From Pandoraea commovens (GTDB lineage Bacteria; Pseudomonadota; Gammaproteobacteria; Burkholderiales; Burkholderiaceae): DNA of 64,000 nucleotides. Position numbers and translations under genes: made by a program. Every line of letters begins with the position of its first letter. The first letter of the stretch is position 1. This document shows positions 18,045 to 27,603 of the stretch, piece after piece. The notes under the pieces are model-generated. The model saw only the letters and a program-made list of their open reading frames with translations, had not been told where the DNA came from and ran no database searches. Location: contig NZ_CABPSA010000001.1 in assembly GCF_902459615.1 (NCBI RefSeq), forward strand, positions 434,001 through 498,000, given 5' to 3'.

Positions 18045-19577
18045 ATGGCACAACTGTTCGTGACGCCCGGCACCCTCACGCTGGCGCAACTGCGCGACGT
18101 CTATCAGACCCCGACCACCGTTACGCTCGATGAGAAGGCGTACGCCGCCATCGACAAGAGCGTGGCCTGTGTGGAAGCCATCGTGGCCGAAGGCCGCACC
18201 GCCTACGGCATCAACACCGGCTTCGGCCTGCTCGCCTCCACGCGCATCGCACACGACGACCTCGAGAACCTGCAACGCTCGCTCGTGCTCTCGCACGCCG
18301 CTGGCGTGGGCGCACCGCTCGACGACGCCCTCGTGCGTCTCATCATGGTCCTGAAGATCAACAGTCTGGCGCGCGGCTTCTCAGGCATTCGCCGCAAGGT
18401 GATCGACGCGCTCGTCACGCTGGTGAACGCCGAAGTCTATCCGCGCATTCCGCTCAAGGGCTCGGTCGGCGCGTCGGGCGACCTCGCCCCGCTCGCCCAC
18501 ATGTCGCTGCTGTTGCTCGGCGAAGGCGAGGCGCGCTATCGCGGTCAGTGGATGAACGCCCGTGAAGCGCTCGCCATCGCGGGTCTGGAACCGCTGACGC
18601 TCGCCGCGAAGGAAGGCCTCGCGCTGCTCAACGGCACGCAAGTCTCGACAGCCTATGCGCTGCGCGGCTTGTTCGAAGCGGAAGACATGTACGCAGCCGC
18701 CAGTGTGTGCGGCGCGATGACGGTCGAAGCGATGCTCGGCTCGCGCGCACCGTTCGACGCCCGTATTCACTCGGCACGCGGTCAGCGCGGCCAGATCGAC
18801 GCGGCGGCGGTGTTCCGTCACCTGCTGGGTGAGACGAGCGAAGTCGGCCAGTCGCACGCCAATTGCGAGAAGGTGCAGGATCCGTACTCGCTGCGCTGCC
18901 AGCCGCAAGTGATGGGCGCGTGTCTGACGCAGATCCGTCAGGCATCGGACGTCCTTGCCGTCGAAGCGAACGCGGTGTCGGACAACCCGCTCGTCTTCTG
19001 GGAACAGGGCGATGTAATCTCCGGCGGCAACTTCCACGCCGAGCCGGTGGCAATGGCCGCCGACAATCTCGCGCTGGCACTGGCCGAAATCGGTGCGCTG
19101 AGCGAGCGTCGCATCTCGCTGATGATGGACAAGCACATGTCGCAATTGCCCGCGTTCCTGGTAGCCAACGGCGGCGTGAACTCCGGCTTCATGATCGCGC
19201 AAGTAACGGCTGCCGCGCTCGCGTCCGACAACAAAGCCTTGGCACATCCGGCCAGCGTTGATAGTCTCCCGACCTCGGCCAACCAGGAAGACCACGTCTC
19301 GATGGCCCCGAATGCCGGTAAGCGGCTTTGGGAGATGGCCGATAACGTCAAGGGCATCATTGCGATCGAATGGCTGAGCGCCGTGCAGGGACTGGACTTC
19401 CGTGAAGGTGTGAAGACCACGCCGGCCCTTGAAAAGGCACGCGCACTGCTGCGCCAGTCGGTTCCGTTCTACGATAAGGATCGCTACTTCGCACCGGACA
19501 TCGAGGGCGCCAGCGAACTGATTGCGCAACGACAACTGAGCGCACTTGTGCCCGCCGGTACGTTGCCGAGCGTCTGA
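18045..19577 (+). CDS. hutH: Histidine ammonia-lyase (EC 4.3.1.3)
   Basis: 510 residues from ATG 18045, which has AAGGA about eight bases upstream; ATG 18021 would add eight residues and has no ribosome site. A143-S144-G145 (in [15 protein letters not shown]) is the triad that cyclises to the MIO electrophile. YGINTGFG near the start and [23 protein letters not shown] and NFHAEP downstream are further hallmarks. It releases ammonia from L-histidine to give urocanate, the inducer sensed by HutC. It is cytoplasmic, a homotetramer in known members, and is followed by a 198-base gap before the permease gene. Confidence 0.97.
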   Translation: MAQLFVTPGTLTLAQLRDVYQTPTTVTLDEKAYAAIDKSVACVEAIVAEGRTAYGINTGFGLLASTRIAHDDLENLQRSLVLSHAAGVGAPLDDALVRLIMVLKINSLARGFSGIRRKVIDALVTLVNAEVYPRIPLKGSVGASGDLAPLAHMSLLLLGEGEARYRGQWMNAREALAIAGLEPLTLAAKEGLALLNGTQVSTAYALRGLFEAEDMYAAASVCGAMTVEAMLGSRAPFDARIHSARGQRGQIDAAAVFRHLLGETSEVGQSHANCEKVQDPYSLRCQPQVMGACLTQIRQASDVLAVEANAVSDNPLVFWEQGDVISGGNFHAEPVAMAADNLALALAEIGALSERRISLMMDKHMSQLPAFLVANGGVNSGFMIAQVTAAALASDNKALAHPASVDSLPTSANQEDHVSMAPNAGKRLWEMADNVKGIIAIEWLSAVQGLDFREGVKTTPALEKARALLRQSVPFYDKDRYFAPDIEGASELIAQRQLSALVPAGTLPSV

Positions 19578-19775
19578 TTCACCGTTGATTCGCGTTTGAA
19601 TTGGCCCCTTGCCGGGGCGAAACGAACAGTGATTCGCGCACCGGCATTGTGGCGTACCGGGTTGCCCCCTCGTTCGCCGGTCCACGGGTTCGTCCGTCGG
19701 ACCGGTCCACGCACAACCCGAGTTCACCTGCCGCCCGCACACGCGGGCCGGCTCATTAGGCATTCAGGAGACAGC

Positions 19776-21155
19776 TTGAAAAACCTGCAACGCAATCTGA
19801 GCGCGCGGCACATCCGCTTTCTGGCGCTCGGCTCAGCCATTGGCACCGGTCTGTTCTACGGCTCGGCGTCGGCCATCCAACTCGCAGGCCCGGCGGTCAT
19901 TCTCGCGTACATCGTGGGCGGTGCCGCCGTCTATATGGTGATGCGCGCCCTGGGCGAAATGGTCGTTCGTCAGCCGGTGTCCGGCTCGTTCGGCCGCTAC
20001 GCTCGCGACAACCTCGGCCCGCTGGCCGGTTTCCTCACCGGTTGGACTTACATTCTGGAGATGGTGATCGTCTGTCTTGCGGACGTAACCGCCTTCGGGA
20101 TTTACATGGGTTTCTGGTTCCCGGACGTCCCCCAGTGGATCTGGGTGCTCGGCATCGTGATGCTGATCTGTGGGCTGAACCTCTGCAACGTCAAGGTCTA
20201 CGGCGAGATGGAGTTCTGGCTGGCGCTGGTGAAGATTCTCGCCATCGTCGCGATGATTGTGGGCGGGGGTGTCATTCTCTTTGCCGGTGTGCAACTGCAC
20301 AGCGAGCATGCGCCGGCGGTGAGCAATCTGTGGTCGCACGGCGGTTTCCTGCCGAATGGCTGGGGTGGGCTGGTGGCCTCGCTGGCGGTGGTGATGTTCG
20401 CTTACGGTGGTATCGAGATCATCGGCATTACGGGCGGCGAAGCAAAGAATCCGGAGAAGGTGATTCCGCGTGCGATCAATGCTGTACCGGCCCGTATTTT
20501 GCTGTTCTACGTGCTCACGATGTGCGTGCTCATGACGATCTTCCCGTGGACCGGCATCGGCAGCCAGGGTAGCCCGTTCGTGCAAATCTTCTCGGGACTG
20601 GGCATCAAGTCGGCCGCAGCGATTCTCAACGTGATCGTGATATCGGCGGCGATCTCGGCCATCAACAGCAACATCTTCGGCGCGGGACGCATGATGTTCG
20701 GCATGGCCGAGCATGGTCAGGCCCCGGCCGCCTTCTCGGCGACGTCGCGTCATGGCGTGCCCTGGGTCACGGTGCTGGTGATGACGTTCGCGCTGCTCGG
20801 CGGTGTGGTGCTGAACTACCTGATTCCGGAAGGCGTGTTCCTGATCATTGCGTCCATCGCCACGTTTGCGACGGTGTGGGTGTGGCTGATGATCCTGCTC
20901 TCGCAGGTGGCGATGCGCCGTCGTCTCTCGGCAGAGGAAGTGGCCGCCCTGAAGTTCAAGGTGCCCCTGTGGCCGGTGGGTCCGGCGCTGGCTATCGCCT
21001 TCATGCTCTTCGTGATCGGTGTGCTCGGGTATATGGAAGACACGCGCGTCGCGCTCTACGTCGGTGCAGGCTGGATCGCGCTGATGTCGGTGGCGTATCA
21101 ATTCGGTGTCAAACCCAAGGAAGCGCAACTGCGCAACCAAATGAGTCTGGAATAA
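19776..21155 (+). CDS. hutT: Amino-acid permease, probable histidine transporter (HutT-like)
   Basis: 459 residues from a TTG at 19776 with AGGAGA just upstream; the 60 codons before it in this frame are unlike any permease and fill the gap after hutH. The N-terminus ([43 protein letters not shown]) is the classic APC-family start, and about twelve membrane segments follow. The gene lies between hutH and hutI, the position HutT occupies in other Gram-negative bacteria, so histidine (or possibly urocanate) uptake is the likely role. Proline-type relatives look similar, so the substrate call depends on context. The 198-base gap before it holds a small GCCCC/GGGGC hairpin at 19604-19618. Confidence 0.85.
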   Translation: MKNLQRNLSARHIRFLALGSAIGTGLFYGSASAIQLAGPAVILAYIVGGAAVYMVMRALGEMVVRQPVSGSFGRYARDNLGPLAGFLTGWTYILEMVIVCLADVTAFGIYMGFWFPDVPQWIWVLGIVMLICGLNLCNVKVYGEMEFWLALVKILAIVAMIVGGGVILFAGVQLHSEHAPAVSNLWSHGGFLPNGWGGLVASLAVVMFAYGGIEIIGITGGEAKNPEKVIPRAINAVPARILLFYVLTMCVLMTIFPWTGIGSQGSPFVQIFSGLGIKSAAAILNVIVISAAISAINSNIFGAGRMMFGMAEHGQAPAAFSATSRHGVPWVTVLVMTFALLGGVVLNYLIPEGVFLIIASIATFATVWVWLMILLSQVAMRRRLSAEEVAALKFKVPLWPVGPALAIAFMLFVIGVLGYMEDTRVALYVGAGWIALMSVAYQFGVKPKEAQLRNQMSLE

Positions 21156-21162
21156 GCCTCAC

Positions 21163-22380
21163 ATGAAACGTACCTACTGGAAGCACTGCCATGTCGCGAC
21201 AATGCGCGACGGCCGCTACAACACTATCGAAGACGCCGTGATCGTCACGCGCGGCAAGCAAATCGAATGGGTTGGCCCGCGTGGCGAGCGCTCGGCTTCT
21301 GGCGCGGATGAGTGCATCGATCTTCAGGGCGCGTGGGTCACGCCCGGTCTGATCGATTGCCATACGCATCTGGTGTTCGGTGGCAACCGCAGTCTCGAGT
21401 TCGAGCAGCGGTTGCAAGGCGTGAGTTATGCGGAGATTTCGGCGGCCGGGGGCGGCATCAAGCACACGGTGCGTCACACCCGCGACGCCACGGAGGACGC
21501 CCTCTACGAATCCGCCCGCAAGCGTTTGCTCGCGCTGATGCGCGACGGCGTGACCACCGTCGAGATCAAGTCCGGCTACGGGCTGGATCTGAATAGCGAA
21601 CGCAAGATGCTGCGCGTGGCACGTCGTCTCGGTGAGACGCTGCCGGTCACGGTGAAGACGACCTGTCTGGCCGCTCACACGGTGCCGTCGGAGTTTGCAG
21701 GCAAGGCAGACGAGTATGTGAATTACGTCTGCTCGGAAATTCTGCCGACGCTCGCGGAAGAACGTCTGGTCGACGCGGTCGACGCCTTCTGCGAAACAAT
21801 TGCGTTCTCACCGGCGCAGGTCATGCGTGTGCTGCTTCGCGCTCAAAAGCTGAAGCTGCCGGTAAAGCTGCACGCGGAGCAGTTGTCCCCGCTCGGCGGA
21901 TCGAGCATGGCCGCCGAGCTGGGCGCATTGTCGGCAGACCATCTTGAGTACATGACGCCGGAAGACGCTGCTGCGATGGGCCGCGCGGGCACTGTAGCTG
22001 TGCTGTTGCCCGGCGCGTTCCATATGTTGCAGGAGACGCGTCGTCCGCCAGTGGATCTGCTGCGGCGTCACGGCGTGGACATTGCGGTGGCCTCGGATCT
22101 GAATCCGGGCACATCGCCTGCGCTGTCCCTGCGTCTCATGCTGAACATGGCCTGCACGCTTTTCGGGCTGACGCCGGAAGAAGCCCTGGCTGGCGTGACG
22201 CGCAACGCAGCCAAAGCGCTCGGCATGCTCGACACGCACGGCACGATCGAAGCCGGTAAAACGGCGGACTTTGTGGCTTGGGAAATCGAGCGTCCGGCGG
22301 AGCTGTCGTACTGGCTGGGCGGGGAACTGCCCTCGCGCGCAGTGCGCAACGGTGAGTGGCGCGATCTTTCGACGCGCTGA
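21163..22380 (+). CDS. hutI: Imidazolonepropionase (EC 3.5.2.7)
   Basis: 405 residues of the amidohydrolase superfamily. [38 protein letters not shown] carries metal ligands H67 and H69. [48 protein letters not shown] and [11 protein letters not shown] provide the remaining ligands and the substrate pocket. It hydrolyses 4-imidazolone-5-propionate to N-formimino-L-glutamate. The ATG at 21163 is only seven bases after the permease stop, so the two are co-translated. hutG follows after 25 bases. Confidence 0.97.
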   Translation: MKRTYWKHCHVATMRDGRYNTIEDAVIVTRGKQIEWVGPRGERSASGADECIDLQGAWVTPGLIDCHTHLVFGGNRSLEFEQRLQGVSYAEISAAGGGIKHTVRHTRDATEDALYESARKRLLALMRDGVTTVEIKSGYGLDLNSERKMLRVARRLGETLPVTVKTTCLAAHTVPSEFAGKADEYVNYVCSEILPTLAEERLVDAVDAFCETIAFSPAQVMRVLLRAQKLKLPVKLHAEQLSPLGGSSMAAELGALSADHLEYMTPEDAAAMGRAGTVAVLLPGAFHMLQETRRPPVDLLRRHGVDIAVASDLNPGTSPALSLRLMLNMACTLFGLTPEEALAGVTRNAAKALGMLDTHGTIEAGKTADFVAWEIERPAELSYWLGGELPSRAVRNGEWRDLSTR

Positions 22381-22405
22381 GCATCCGCGAACTGGAGACA
22401 TCTTC

Positions 22406-23368
22406 ATGGCAACACAATTGAAACCGGTATCCGGCGACACGCCAATCTGGCACGGTCGTACGGACGTCGGCGAGCGCGGCGACACGCGCCGTCTCTTTAA
22501 TGTCGTGCGCGAGATCGACGCGCTGACCGATGCTCCGGCAAGCGGCGCCCCCGTGCTGCTCGGGTTTGCAAGCGACGCTGGCGTCAAACGCAATCAGGGC
22601 CGCATCGGTGCCGCCGAAGGCCCGCTTGCCATTCGCCGTGCATTGGCGAACCTGCCTGCGCACGACATCGCCTGTCTGTATGACGCAGGCGACGTGGTCT
22701 GCGACGGCGACGCCCTCGAAGCCGCACAGCAAGCCCTCGCCGACACTGTGCGCCGACAACTCGACGCCGGGGCACAGCCGGTGGTGCTTGGCGGTGGACA
22801 CGAGATTGCGTGGGGAACATGGCAAGGGCTGCGCGCTCACCTCGACGCACGGGGTGATCGCTCCCGGGTGCTCATCCTGAACCTCGACGCGCATTTCGAC
22901 TTGCGCACAGCACGACCCGGTACGTCGGGCACGCCGTTCGATCAGATCGCTCAGGCTTGCGAGGCTGCGGGGCTTGCGTTCGACTATGCATGTCTTGGGG
23001 TCAGCCGGTTGAGCAATACGGCATCCCTCTTCGAACGCGCCAATGCGCTAAACGTGACGTACGTCGAAGATACGGAGATGCAGGACCGCCATCTCGACGA
23101 GCGTCTTGCACAGATCGACGCACTGATTGCCGACGTGAGTCACGTCTACCTCACGATTGATCTCGACGTGCTCCCCGCCCCCGTCATGCCCGGCGTCTCC
23201 GCCCCTGCGGCCTATGGCGTGCCGATCTCCGTCATCGAAGCCATCGTCACCCACGTGCGCCGCTCCGGCAAACTCCGCGTGGCCGATCTCGCCGAATACA
23301 ACCCCCGCTTCGATGCGCAAGGCACCGGAGCGCGTGTTGCCGCGCGGTTGGCTTATCGGTTGTTCTGA
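22406..23368 (+). CDS. hutG: Formimidoylglutamase (EC 3.5.3.8)
   Basis: 320 residues of the ureohydrolase (arginase) family. [14 protein letters not shown] (H132), [10 protein letters not shown] (D161, H163, D165) and LTIDLDVLP are the Mn-binding motifs. It splits N-formimino-L-glutamate into glutamate and formamide, the short Hut route; no hutF deiminase is present. The ATG at 22406 has TGGAGA about eight bases upstream. It is the last gene of the operon and is followed 21 bases later by a strong terminator. Confidence 0.95.
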   Translation: MATQLKPVSGDTPIWHGRTDVGERGDTRRLFNVVREIDALTDAPASGAPVLLGFASDAGVKRNQGRIGAAEGPLAIRRALANLPAHDIACLYDAGDVVCDGDALEAAQQALADTVRRQLDAGAQPVVLGGGHEIAWGTWQGLRAHLDARGDRSRVLILNLDAHFDLRTARPGTSGTPFDQIAQACEAAGLAFDYACLGVSRLSNTASLFERANALNVTYVEDTEMQDRHLDERLAQIDALIADVSHVYLTIDLDVLPAPVMPGVSAPAAYGVPISVIEAIVTHVRRSGKLRVADLAEYNPRFDAQGTGARVAARLAYRLF

Positions 23369-23389
23369 TTTGGGTTTCCGATGTCATCC

Positions 23390-23427
23390 TGCCGAGGCAT
23401 TGTCTTATGCCTCGGCATTTGTCTTTC
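23390..23427 (+). terminator. Rho-independent terminator of the hut operon
   Basis: TGCCGAGGCAT (23390-23400), loop TGTCTT, ATGCCTCGGCA (23407-23417), then TTTGTCTTT. The stem is perfect over 11 bp. Confidence 0.92.
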
Positions 23428-23801
23428 GACTGACCCGCTTCACGCATCCTCAGTCCGACGGACCGCCGCCCCCTTCCGCCTCTCAGACATAAACCCAACT
23501 CGATTCAGAAGGGGGCGCCGATCCGTCCCTCTCAGCGCTATCAGTCCCTCGACCGAAACCTCCCCCCTCTCTCTTTCGTCTCGCTGATTTCATCCACTGA
23601 GACCGACATCGTCAGAATTCCCCCTTCTTTCGCTCTCGATTCCCACCGTCTAATACCAAGTATTAGTTTTGCTTAACTTAGTTTTGTTTTAGCCCTCCGT
23701 ATCCCTACAATCGCCAGAAATTCTTATACCGATTCATCGCGGTGCCTCAGGAAAGTCTTTCTCATCTCCTGATACTCGCCGCCCCGAATGGAGACACGCC
23801 G
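23428..23801. other. Non-coding leader region before LysR gene
   Basis: This 374-base stretch becomes C/T-rich and then A/T-rich (23640-23740), in contrast to the GC-rich surroundings. It holds the palindrome at 23651-23665 and probably the promoter of the LysR gene. I see no coding sequence. Confidence 0.6.
23651..23665. promoter_or_regulatory. Palindrome TAATAC-CAA-GTATTA, candidate LysR site
   Basis: A perfect 6-bp dyad with a 3-base spacer in the A/T-rich region 137 bases upstream of the LysR start. Size and symmetry fit a LysR (T-N11-A class) autoregulatory site; binding is inferred. Confidence 0.45.
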
Positions 23802-24764
23802 ATGAAAAAGCGCGCAGACCTCGACGTCCGATCACTCCGGATCTTCGAAGCCGTCGCCAGCGCCGGTAGCCTCTCCGGCGCCGCCGAAACCCTCGGCGTC
23901 ACCCAGTCCGCCATCTCCCAAGCTATCGCACAGATCGAACAAACCGTCGGTACCCGTGTGCTCGACCGGTCGCGCCGTCCGCTGAAACTGACGCCCGCCG
24001 GTCTCGCGCTCTCGCGTCATGCCCGACAAATCGTCGACGATATGGACCGGCTCATCGCTCAGGTACAGGACGCCGACGTCGCCAGCCGCGCCGCCGTGCG
24101 CGTCGGCATGATCGACTCCTTCGCCGCCACCGTCGGCCCCTCCATCGTCAAGCAGATGTCGGGGAGCACCAGCGAGTTGCTTCTTTGGTCCGGCCTCGCT
24201 AACGGTCACGCACAAGCGCTCCTCGCCCGCCAACTCGATCTGATCGTCACCAGCGATCCGATGCACGACATGGAACGTCTCGTGCGCCGTCCGATTTTCA
24301 CCGAGCCGTTCATCGTCGTCGTGCCGAAAGCGCGCGAAGCCGAGCTTGCGAACGCCGATCTCAGTGAACTGATCCGGTCGATGCCGCTGATTCGCTTTTC
24401 CGGGCGCTCGCACTTTGGTGCGGTGATCGAACGCCACCTGCGTCGCACCGGGCACTCGCCGCGCATGCACCTCGAAATCGATACGTCGGACGTGGTGATG
24501 TCGATGGTCGCCGCCGAAGTCGGTTTCACGATCGCGACACCGCTCTGTCTGCTGCAAGGCCGCGCGTCGCTCTCGCAAGTCGCCGCCCTGCCGCTGCCCG
24601 GCCCCGCACTCTCGCGAACGATCTATCAGGTCTCGCGCGAAGGCGAGGTCTCGGAGATGGCCTCGCAATGCTTTCTTGCCGGGCGTCTCGCACTCGCGCA
24701 GGAAGCCTTCCCGGAACTGCGCCGCGTGATGCCCTGGCTGGGCGAGCGGTTGGCGCTCTGCTGA
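23802..24764 (+). CDS. LysR-family transcriptional regulator
   Basis: 320 residues from ATG 23802 with GGAGAC seven bases upstream. The helix-turn-helix is LRIFEAVASAGSLSGAAETLGVTQSAISQAIAQIEQTVGTRVLDRSRRPLKLTPAGLALSRHARQ. The effector domain follows from about residue 95 (VRVGMIDSFAATVGPSIVKQMSG). It is transcribed in the same direction as, and 105 bases before, the NitT/TauT importer genes, so it is the probable local activator. Confidence 0.9.
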   Translation: MKKRADLDVRSLRIFEAVASAGSLSGAAETLGVTQSAISQAIAQIEQTVGTRVLDRSRRPLKLTPAGLALSRHARQIVDDMDRLIAQVQDADVASRAAVRVGMIDSFAATVGPSIVKQMSGSTSELLLWSGLANGHAQALLARQLDLIVTSDPMHDMERLVRRPIFTEPFIVVVPKAREAELANADLSELIRSMPLIRFSGRSHFGAVIERHLRRTGHSPRMHLEIDTSDVVMSMVAAEVGFTIATPLCLLQGRASLSQVAALPLPGPALSRTIYQVSREGEVSEMASQCFLAGRLALAQEAFPELRRVMPWLGERLALC

Positions 24765-24869
24765 TCCACCGCCCCGGGGCGCCGGGCCAGATGAATTTCA
24801 CACCGAACCTCACCTGAAGTGCGCCCACCGTTCAACGCGAATAACACATAGCCTACAAAGGAGACACGC

Positions 24870-25883
24870 ATGAACCTCTCACGACGCAAATTCCTCCACA
24901 CGAGCGCCGCACTCTCGGCCCTGCCCGCCGCTGCCGCCGTCGGCGGTCTGTCGCTGTCGGGCATCGCCCGCGCCGCCGACGCCACGACGGTCCAGTACGG
25001 CGGCTCGGCATGGCTGGGCCACTATCCCGCCTATCTCGCGATGAAGTCGGGCGCACTGAGCGCAGCAGGCATCGATCAGCAATGGCAATCGTTCGGCACG
25101 TCGTCGGCCCGCATGAGCGCAGTGCTCTCCGGCGGCATCGATATCGCCTGCACGGGGATCGTCTCAGCGCAGGCCCTGATGGCACGCGGCTCGAAGCATT
25201 TCTCGATTGTGGCCGTGCCGGAAAGCTTCGGGCGCGTCGAGGGACTGTTCGTGCGTGACGGGGTGAACTCGCTTCAGGACCTCAAGGGCAAGAAGCTGGG
25301 CGTGACGTTCGCGTCGAGTGCCCATCTGCTGGTGCTGGATCTACTGGGCAGCGCTGGTCTGTCGAACGACGTCACGGTACTCAACGTCCCCGCCCCGGAA
25401 ATTCCCGGCGCCATTCAGTCCGGACAGATCGACGCCGCGGCCGCCTGGACGCCGCAGTTCAATCGCATCCGCGCGATGACGGGCATGAGGCTGCTCGCCG
25501 ACGACACGCAGTTCTCGCTCTACAAGAAGTACAACGTGACGCCGGGGCCTGACGTCCTGATCGTCCGCAATGCATGGGCGGAGAAGAACGCCGACGTGGT
25601 GCGCAAGTACCTGAAGGTGTATTTCGACGCCTGCCAGACCCTGCGCGACAAGCCGGACGAAGCCGCACGCACGCTCGTCGGCCTCACCAGCATGTCGGCA
25701 CTCGACCAGATCGAGACGATCAAGGGAGCGGAGTGGTATAGCCACGCGCAACAGACGCAGTTGTTGAAGTCGCCGGGCAGCTATGTCGACGGCCTCCAGC
25801 GTCTGGCCGAAATGCTCGTGACGTACAAGCAGATCGACAAGGCGCCCGCCGTGCGCCAGTGGATCAACACGTCGTATCTGTAA
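24870..25883 (+). CDS. ABC transporter binding protein, NitT/TauT (NMT1-like) family, Tat-exported
   Basis: 337 residues. MNLSRRKFLHTSAALSALPAAAAVGGLSLSGIARA is a twin-arginine signal (SRRKFL) ending near residue 35. The mature domain (VQYGGSAWLGHYPAYLAMKSGALSAAGIDQQWQSFGTSSARMSAVLSGGIDIACTGIVSAQALMARG) is typical of nitrate/sulfonate/taurine and thiamine-precursor binding proteins. AAGGAGA precedes the ATG. It is the first gene of an importer operon that ends with an FAD oxidase, suggesting uptake of an amine or amino-acid-like substrate. Confidence 0.9.
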   Translation: MNLSRRKFLHTSAALSALPAAAAVGGLSLSGIARAADATTVQYGGSAWLGHYPAYLAMKSGALSAAGIDQQWQSFGTSSARMSAVLSGGIDIACTGIVSAQALMARGSKHFSIVAVPESFGRVEGLFVRDGVNSLQDLKGKKLGVTFASSAHLLVLDLLGSAGLSNDVTVLNVPAPEIPGAIQSGQIDAAAAWTPQFNRIRAMTGMRLLADDTQFSLYKKYNVTPGPDVLIVRNAWAEKNADVVRKYLKVYFDACQTLRDKPDEAARTLVGLTSMSALDQIETIKGAEWYSHAQQTQLLKSPGSYVDGLQRLAEMLVTYKQIDKAPAVRQWINTSYL

Positions 25884-25953
25884 GCATCCGCGCGCCGGTA
25901 CGTCCCCCTCTACACCCCCGACACGTACCGGCTTCCGCCTGAGGAGTCTGATT

Positions 25954-26721
25954 GTGAATCATCGTCAACCGTCCCGCGCCACGCTGCTGAGCGTGGGATT
26001 TGCGTCCGTGGTCGTCTTCCTGCTGGCGTGGGAAGCGGCCTGCCGCACCGGGGTCATCGATCCCCTGTTCCTGCCGCCGCCCTCCGCCGTGGGCGAGCGC
26101 ATCGTCGCCATGCTGAGCGACGGCACGCTGCTCTCGAACGTGCTCGCCTCCACGCGTCGCGTCATGACCGGCTTCATCGCCGCCACGGTCGTGGCCATTC
26201 CGTTAGGGATCGTGTTGGGTACGTCGAGCTACGCACGCGCCGCCTTCGACCCGATTCTGTCTTTCCTGCGTCCACTACCGTCGATGAGCTGGATTCCGCT
26301 CTCGCTGCTGTGGTTCGGTATCTCAGAGACGCAGAAGTACAGCATCGTGTTCATGGGGACGTTCGCCCCGGCGCTGGTCTATGTGATCGAGGCCACGCGC
26401 AACGTCGACCCGCTGCTGGTGCGCGCCGCCAAAAACCTCGGCGCGAGCAACTGGCAAGTCATGCGCGAGGTCATCCTGCCCGCGAGCCTGCCGCAGATCC
26501 TTTCGGGGATGAAGATCATTCTCGGCCTGTCGTGGACGTGCGTGATTTCCGCCGAACTGGTCGCCGCACGTGAAGGGCTTGGCTTTCTCATCATGAACGG
26601 CAAGGAGTTCTTCCAGACGGAAGTCGTCGTGCTCGGCATGGTGATGATCAGCGTCACGGTGCTCGTGACGGATATCGTATTTCGCGCCATCGAGCGCAAG
26701 GTGTTGAGGTGGCAAGCATGA
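25954..26721 (+). CDS. ABC transporter permease, NitT/TauT type (SsuC/TauC-like)
   Basis: 255 residues with about six membrane helices. The coupling loop VRAAKNLGASNWQVMREVILPASLPQILSGMKIILGLSWTCVISAELVA is the SsuC/TauC EAA signature. The start is GTG 25954 with GAGGAG six bases upstream. The stop overlaps the ATPase ATG (ATGA at 26718-26721). It forms the channel with the binding protein and ATPase on either side. Confidence 0.92.
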   Translation: MNHRQPSRATLLSVGFASVVVFLLAWEAACRTGVIDPLFLPPPSAVGERIVAMLSDGTLLSNVLASTRRVMTGFIAATVVAIPLGIVLGTSSYARAAFDPILSFLRPLPSMSWIPLSLLWFGISETQKYSIVFMGTFAPALVYVIEATRNVDPLLVRAAKNLGASNWQVMREVILPASLPQILSGMKIILGLSWTCVISAELVAAREGLGFLIMNGKEFFQTEVVVLGMVMISVTVLVTDIVFRAIERKVLRWQA

Positions 26722-27554
26722 ACGATCGCATCGATTCCCACGCAGGCGCACAAGCGGCGCATCACGGCAACGGCTCGTCCGACACGATGATCGCCATCGA
26801 AGGCGTATCGAAGCGGTACGGCGACTTTCAGGCGCTGGAGCGCGTCGACATGAACATCGCCCGTGGCGAGTTCGTGGTACTGCTCGGCGCGTCCGGCTGC
26901 GGCAAGTCGACGCTGCTCAACCTGATCACCGGGTTCGACGAGCCGACGACCGGCCGCATCCGCGTGAACGGCCGCGAAGTGAAAGGCATCGACCCGCATT
27001 GCGGCATGGTGTTCCAGCAGTACGCGCTGTTCCCCTGGCTGAGCGTGCTCGATAACGTCGCGTTCGGCTTGAAGATGAAAGGCATCGACAAGACCACACG
27101 TTACGCCACGGCGCGACGCTATATCGACATGGTCGGCCTCAAAGGCTTCGAAGACCGCTACCCGAAGGCGCTCTCCGGTGGCATGCGTCAGCGCGTGTCG
27201 ATTGCCCGCGTGCTCGCCAACGATCCGGACGTGATTCTGCTCGATGAACCGTTCGCCGCGCTCGACGCCATGACGCGTCAGGTGTTGCAGGAAGAGTTGC
27301 TTCAGATCTATCAGAAGAGCGGCAAGACCATCGTCTTCATCACGCACTCCATCGACGAAGCGTTGATGCTCTCGACGCGCATGGTGATCATGAGCGCCCG
27401 TCCGGGTCGCGTGGCCTGCGATCTGACGAACGATCTCCCGATGCCGCGCGACGCACAGGTGCAGCTCTCGCCGCGCTACAACGAACTCAAATCGCAAATC
27501 TGGAACACGGTGCAAACCGAAGTCATGCGCAGCCTGGAGAGTCAGGCGGCATAA
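26718..27554 (+). CDS. ABC transporter ATP-binding protein, NitT/TauT type (SsuB/TauB-like)
   Basis: 278 residues from the ATG that overlaps the permease stop by four bases. Walker A is GASGCGKST (57-65), the Q-loop is VFQQYALFPWLSV, the signature is LSGGMRQRVSIARVL, Walker B is VILLDEPFAALD and the switch region is FITHSIDEALML. MSARPGRV near the end is common to the SsuB/TauB/NrtC group. It energises the importer. Confidence 0.92.
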   Translation: MNDRIDSHAGAQAAHHGNGSSDTMIAIEGVSKRYGDFQALERVDMNIARGEFVVLLGASGCGKSTLLNLITGFDEPTTGRIRVNGREVKGIDPHCGMVFQQYALFPWLSVLDNVAFGLKMKGIDKTTRYATARRYIDMVGLKGFEDRYPKALSGGMRQRVSIARVLANDPDVILLDEPFAALDAMTRQVLQEELLQIYQKSGKTIVFITHSIDEALMLSTRMVIMSARPGRVACDLTNDLPMPRDAQVQLSPRYNELKSQIWNTVQTEVMRSLESQAA

Positions 27555-27603
27555 GGCTTTACTCCCTCAGCAACGTTTCGCAAGCCCCCGCACTTCAATC
27601 GTC

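Noticed and set aside
18381-19763. 460-codon open frame antisense to hutH
   Set aside because: Arg/His/Gly-biased shadow; hutH motifs on the plus strand are unambiguous.
19833-21140. 435-codon open frame antisense to the hut permease
   Set aside because: His/Arg/Asp-rich shadow typical of the complement of membrane-protein codons.
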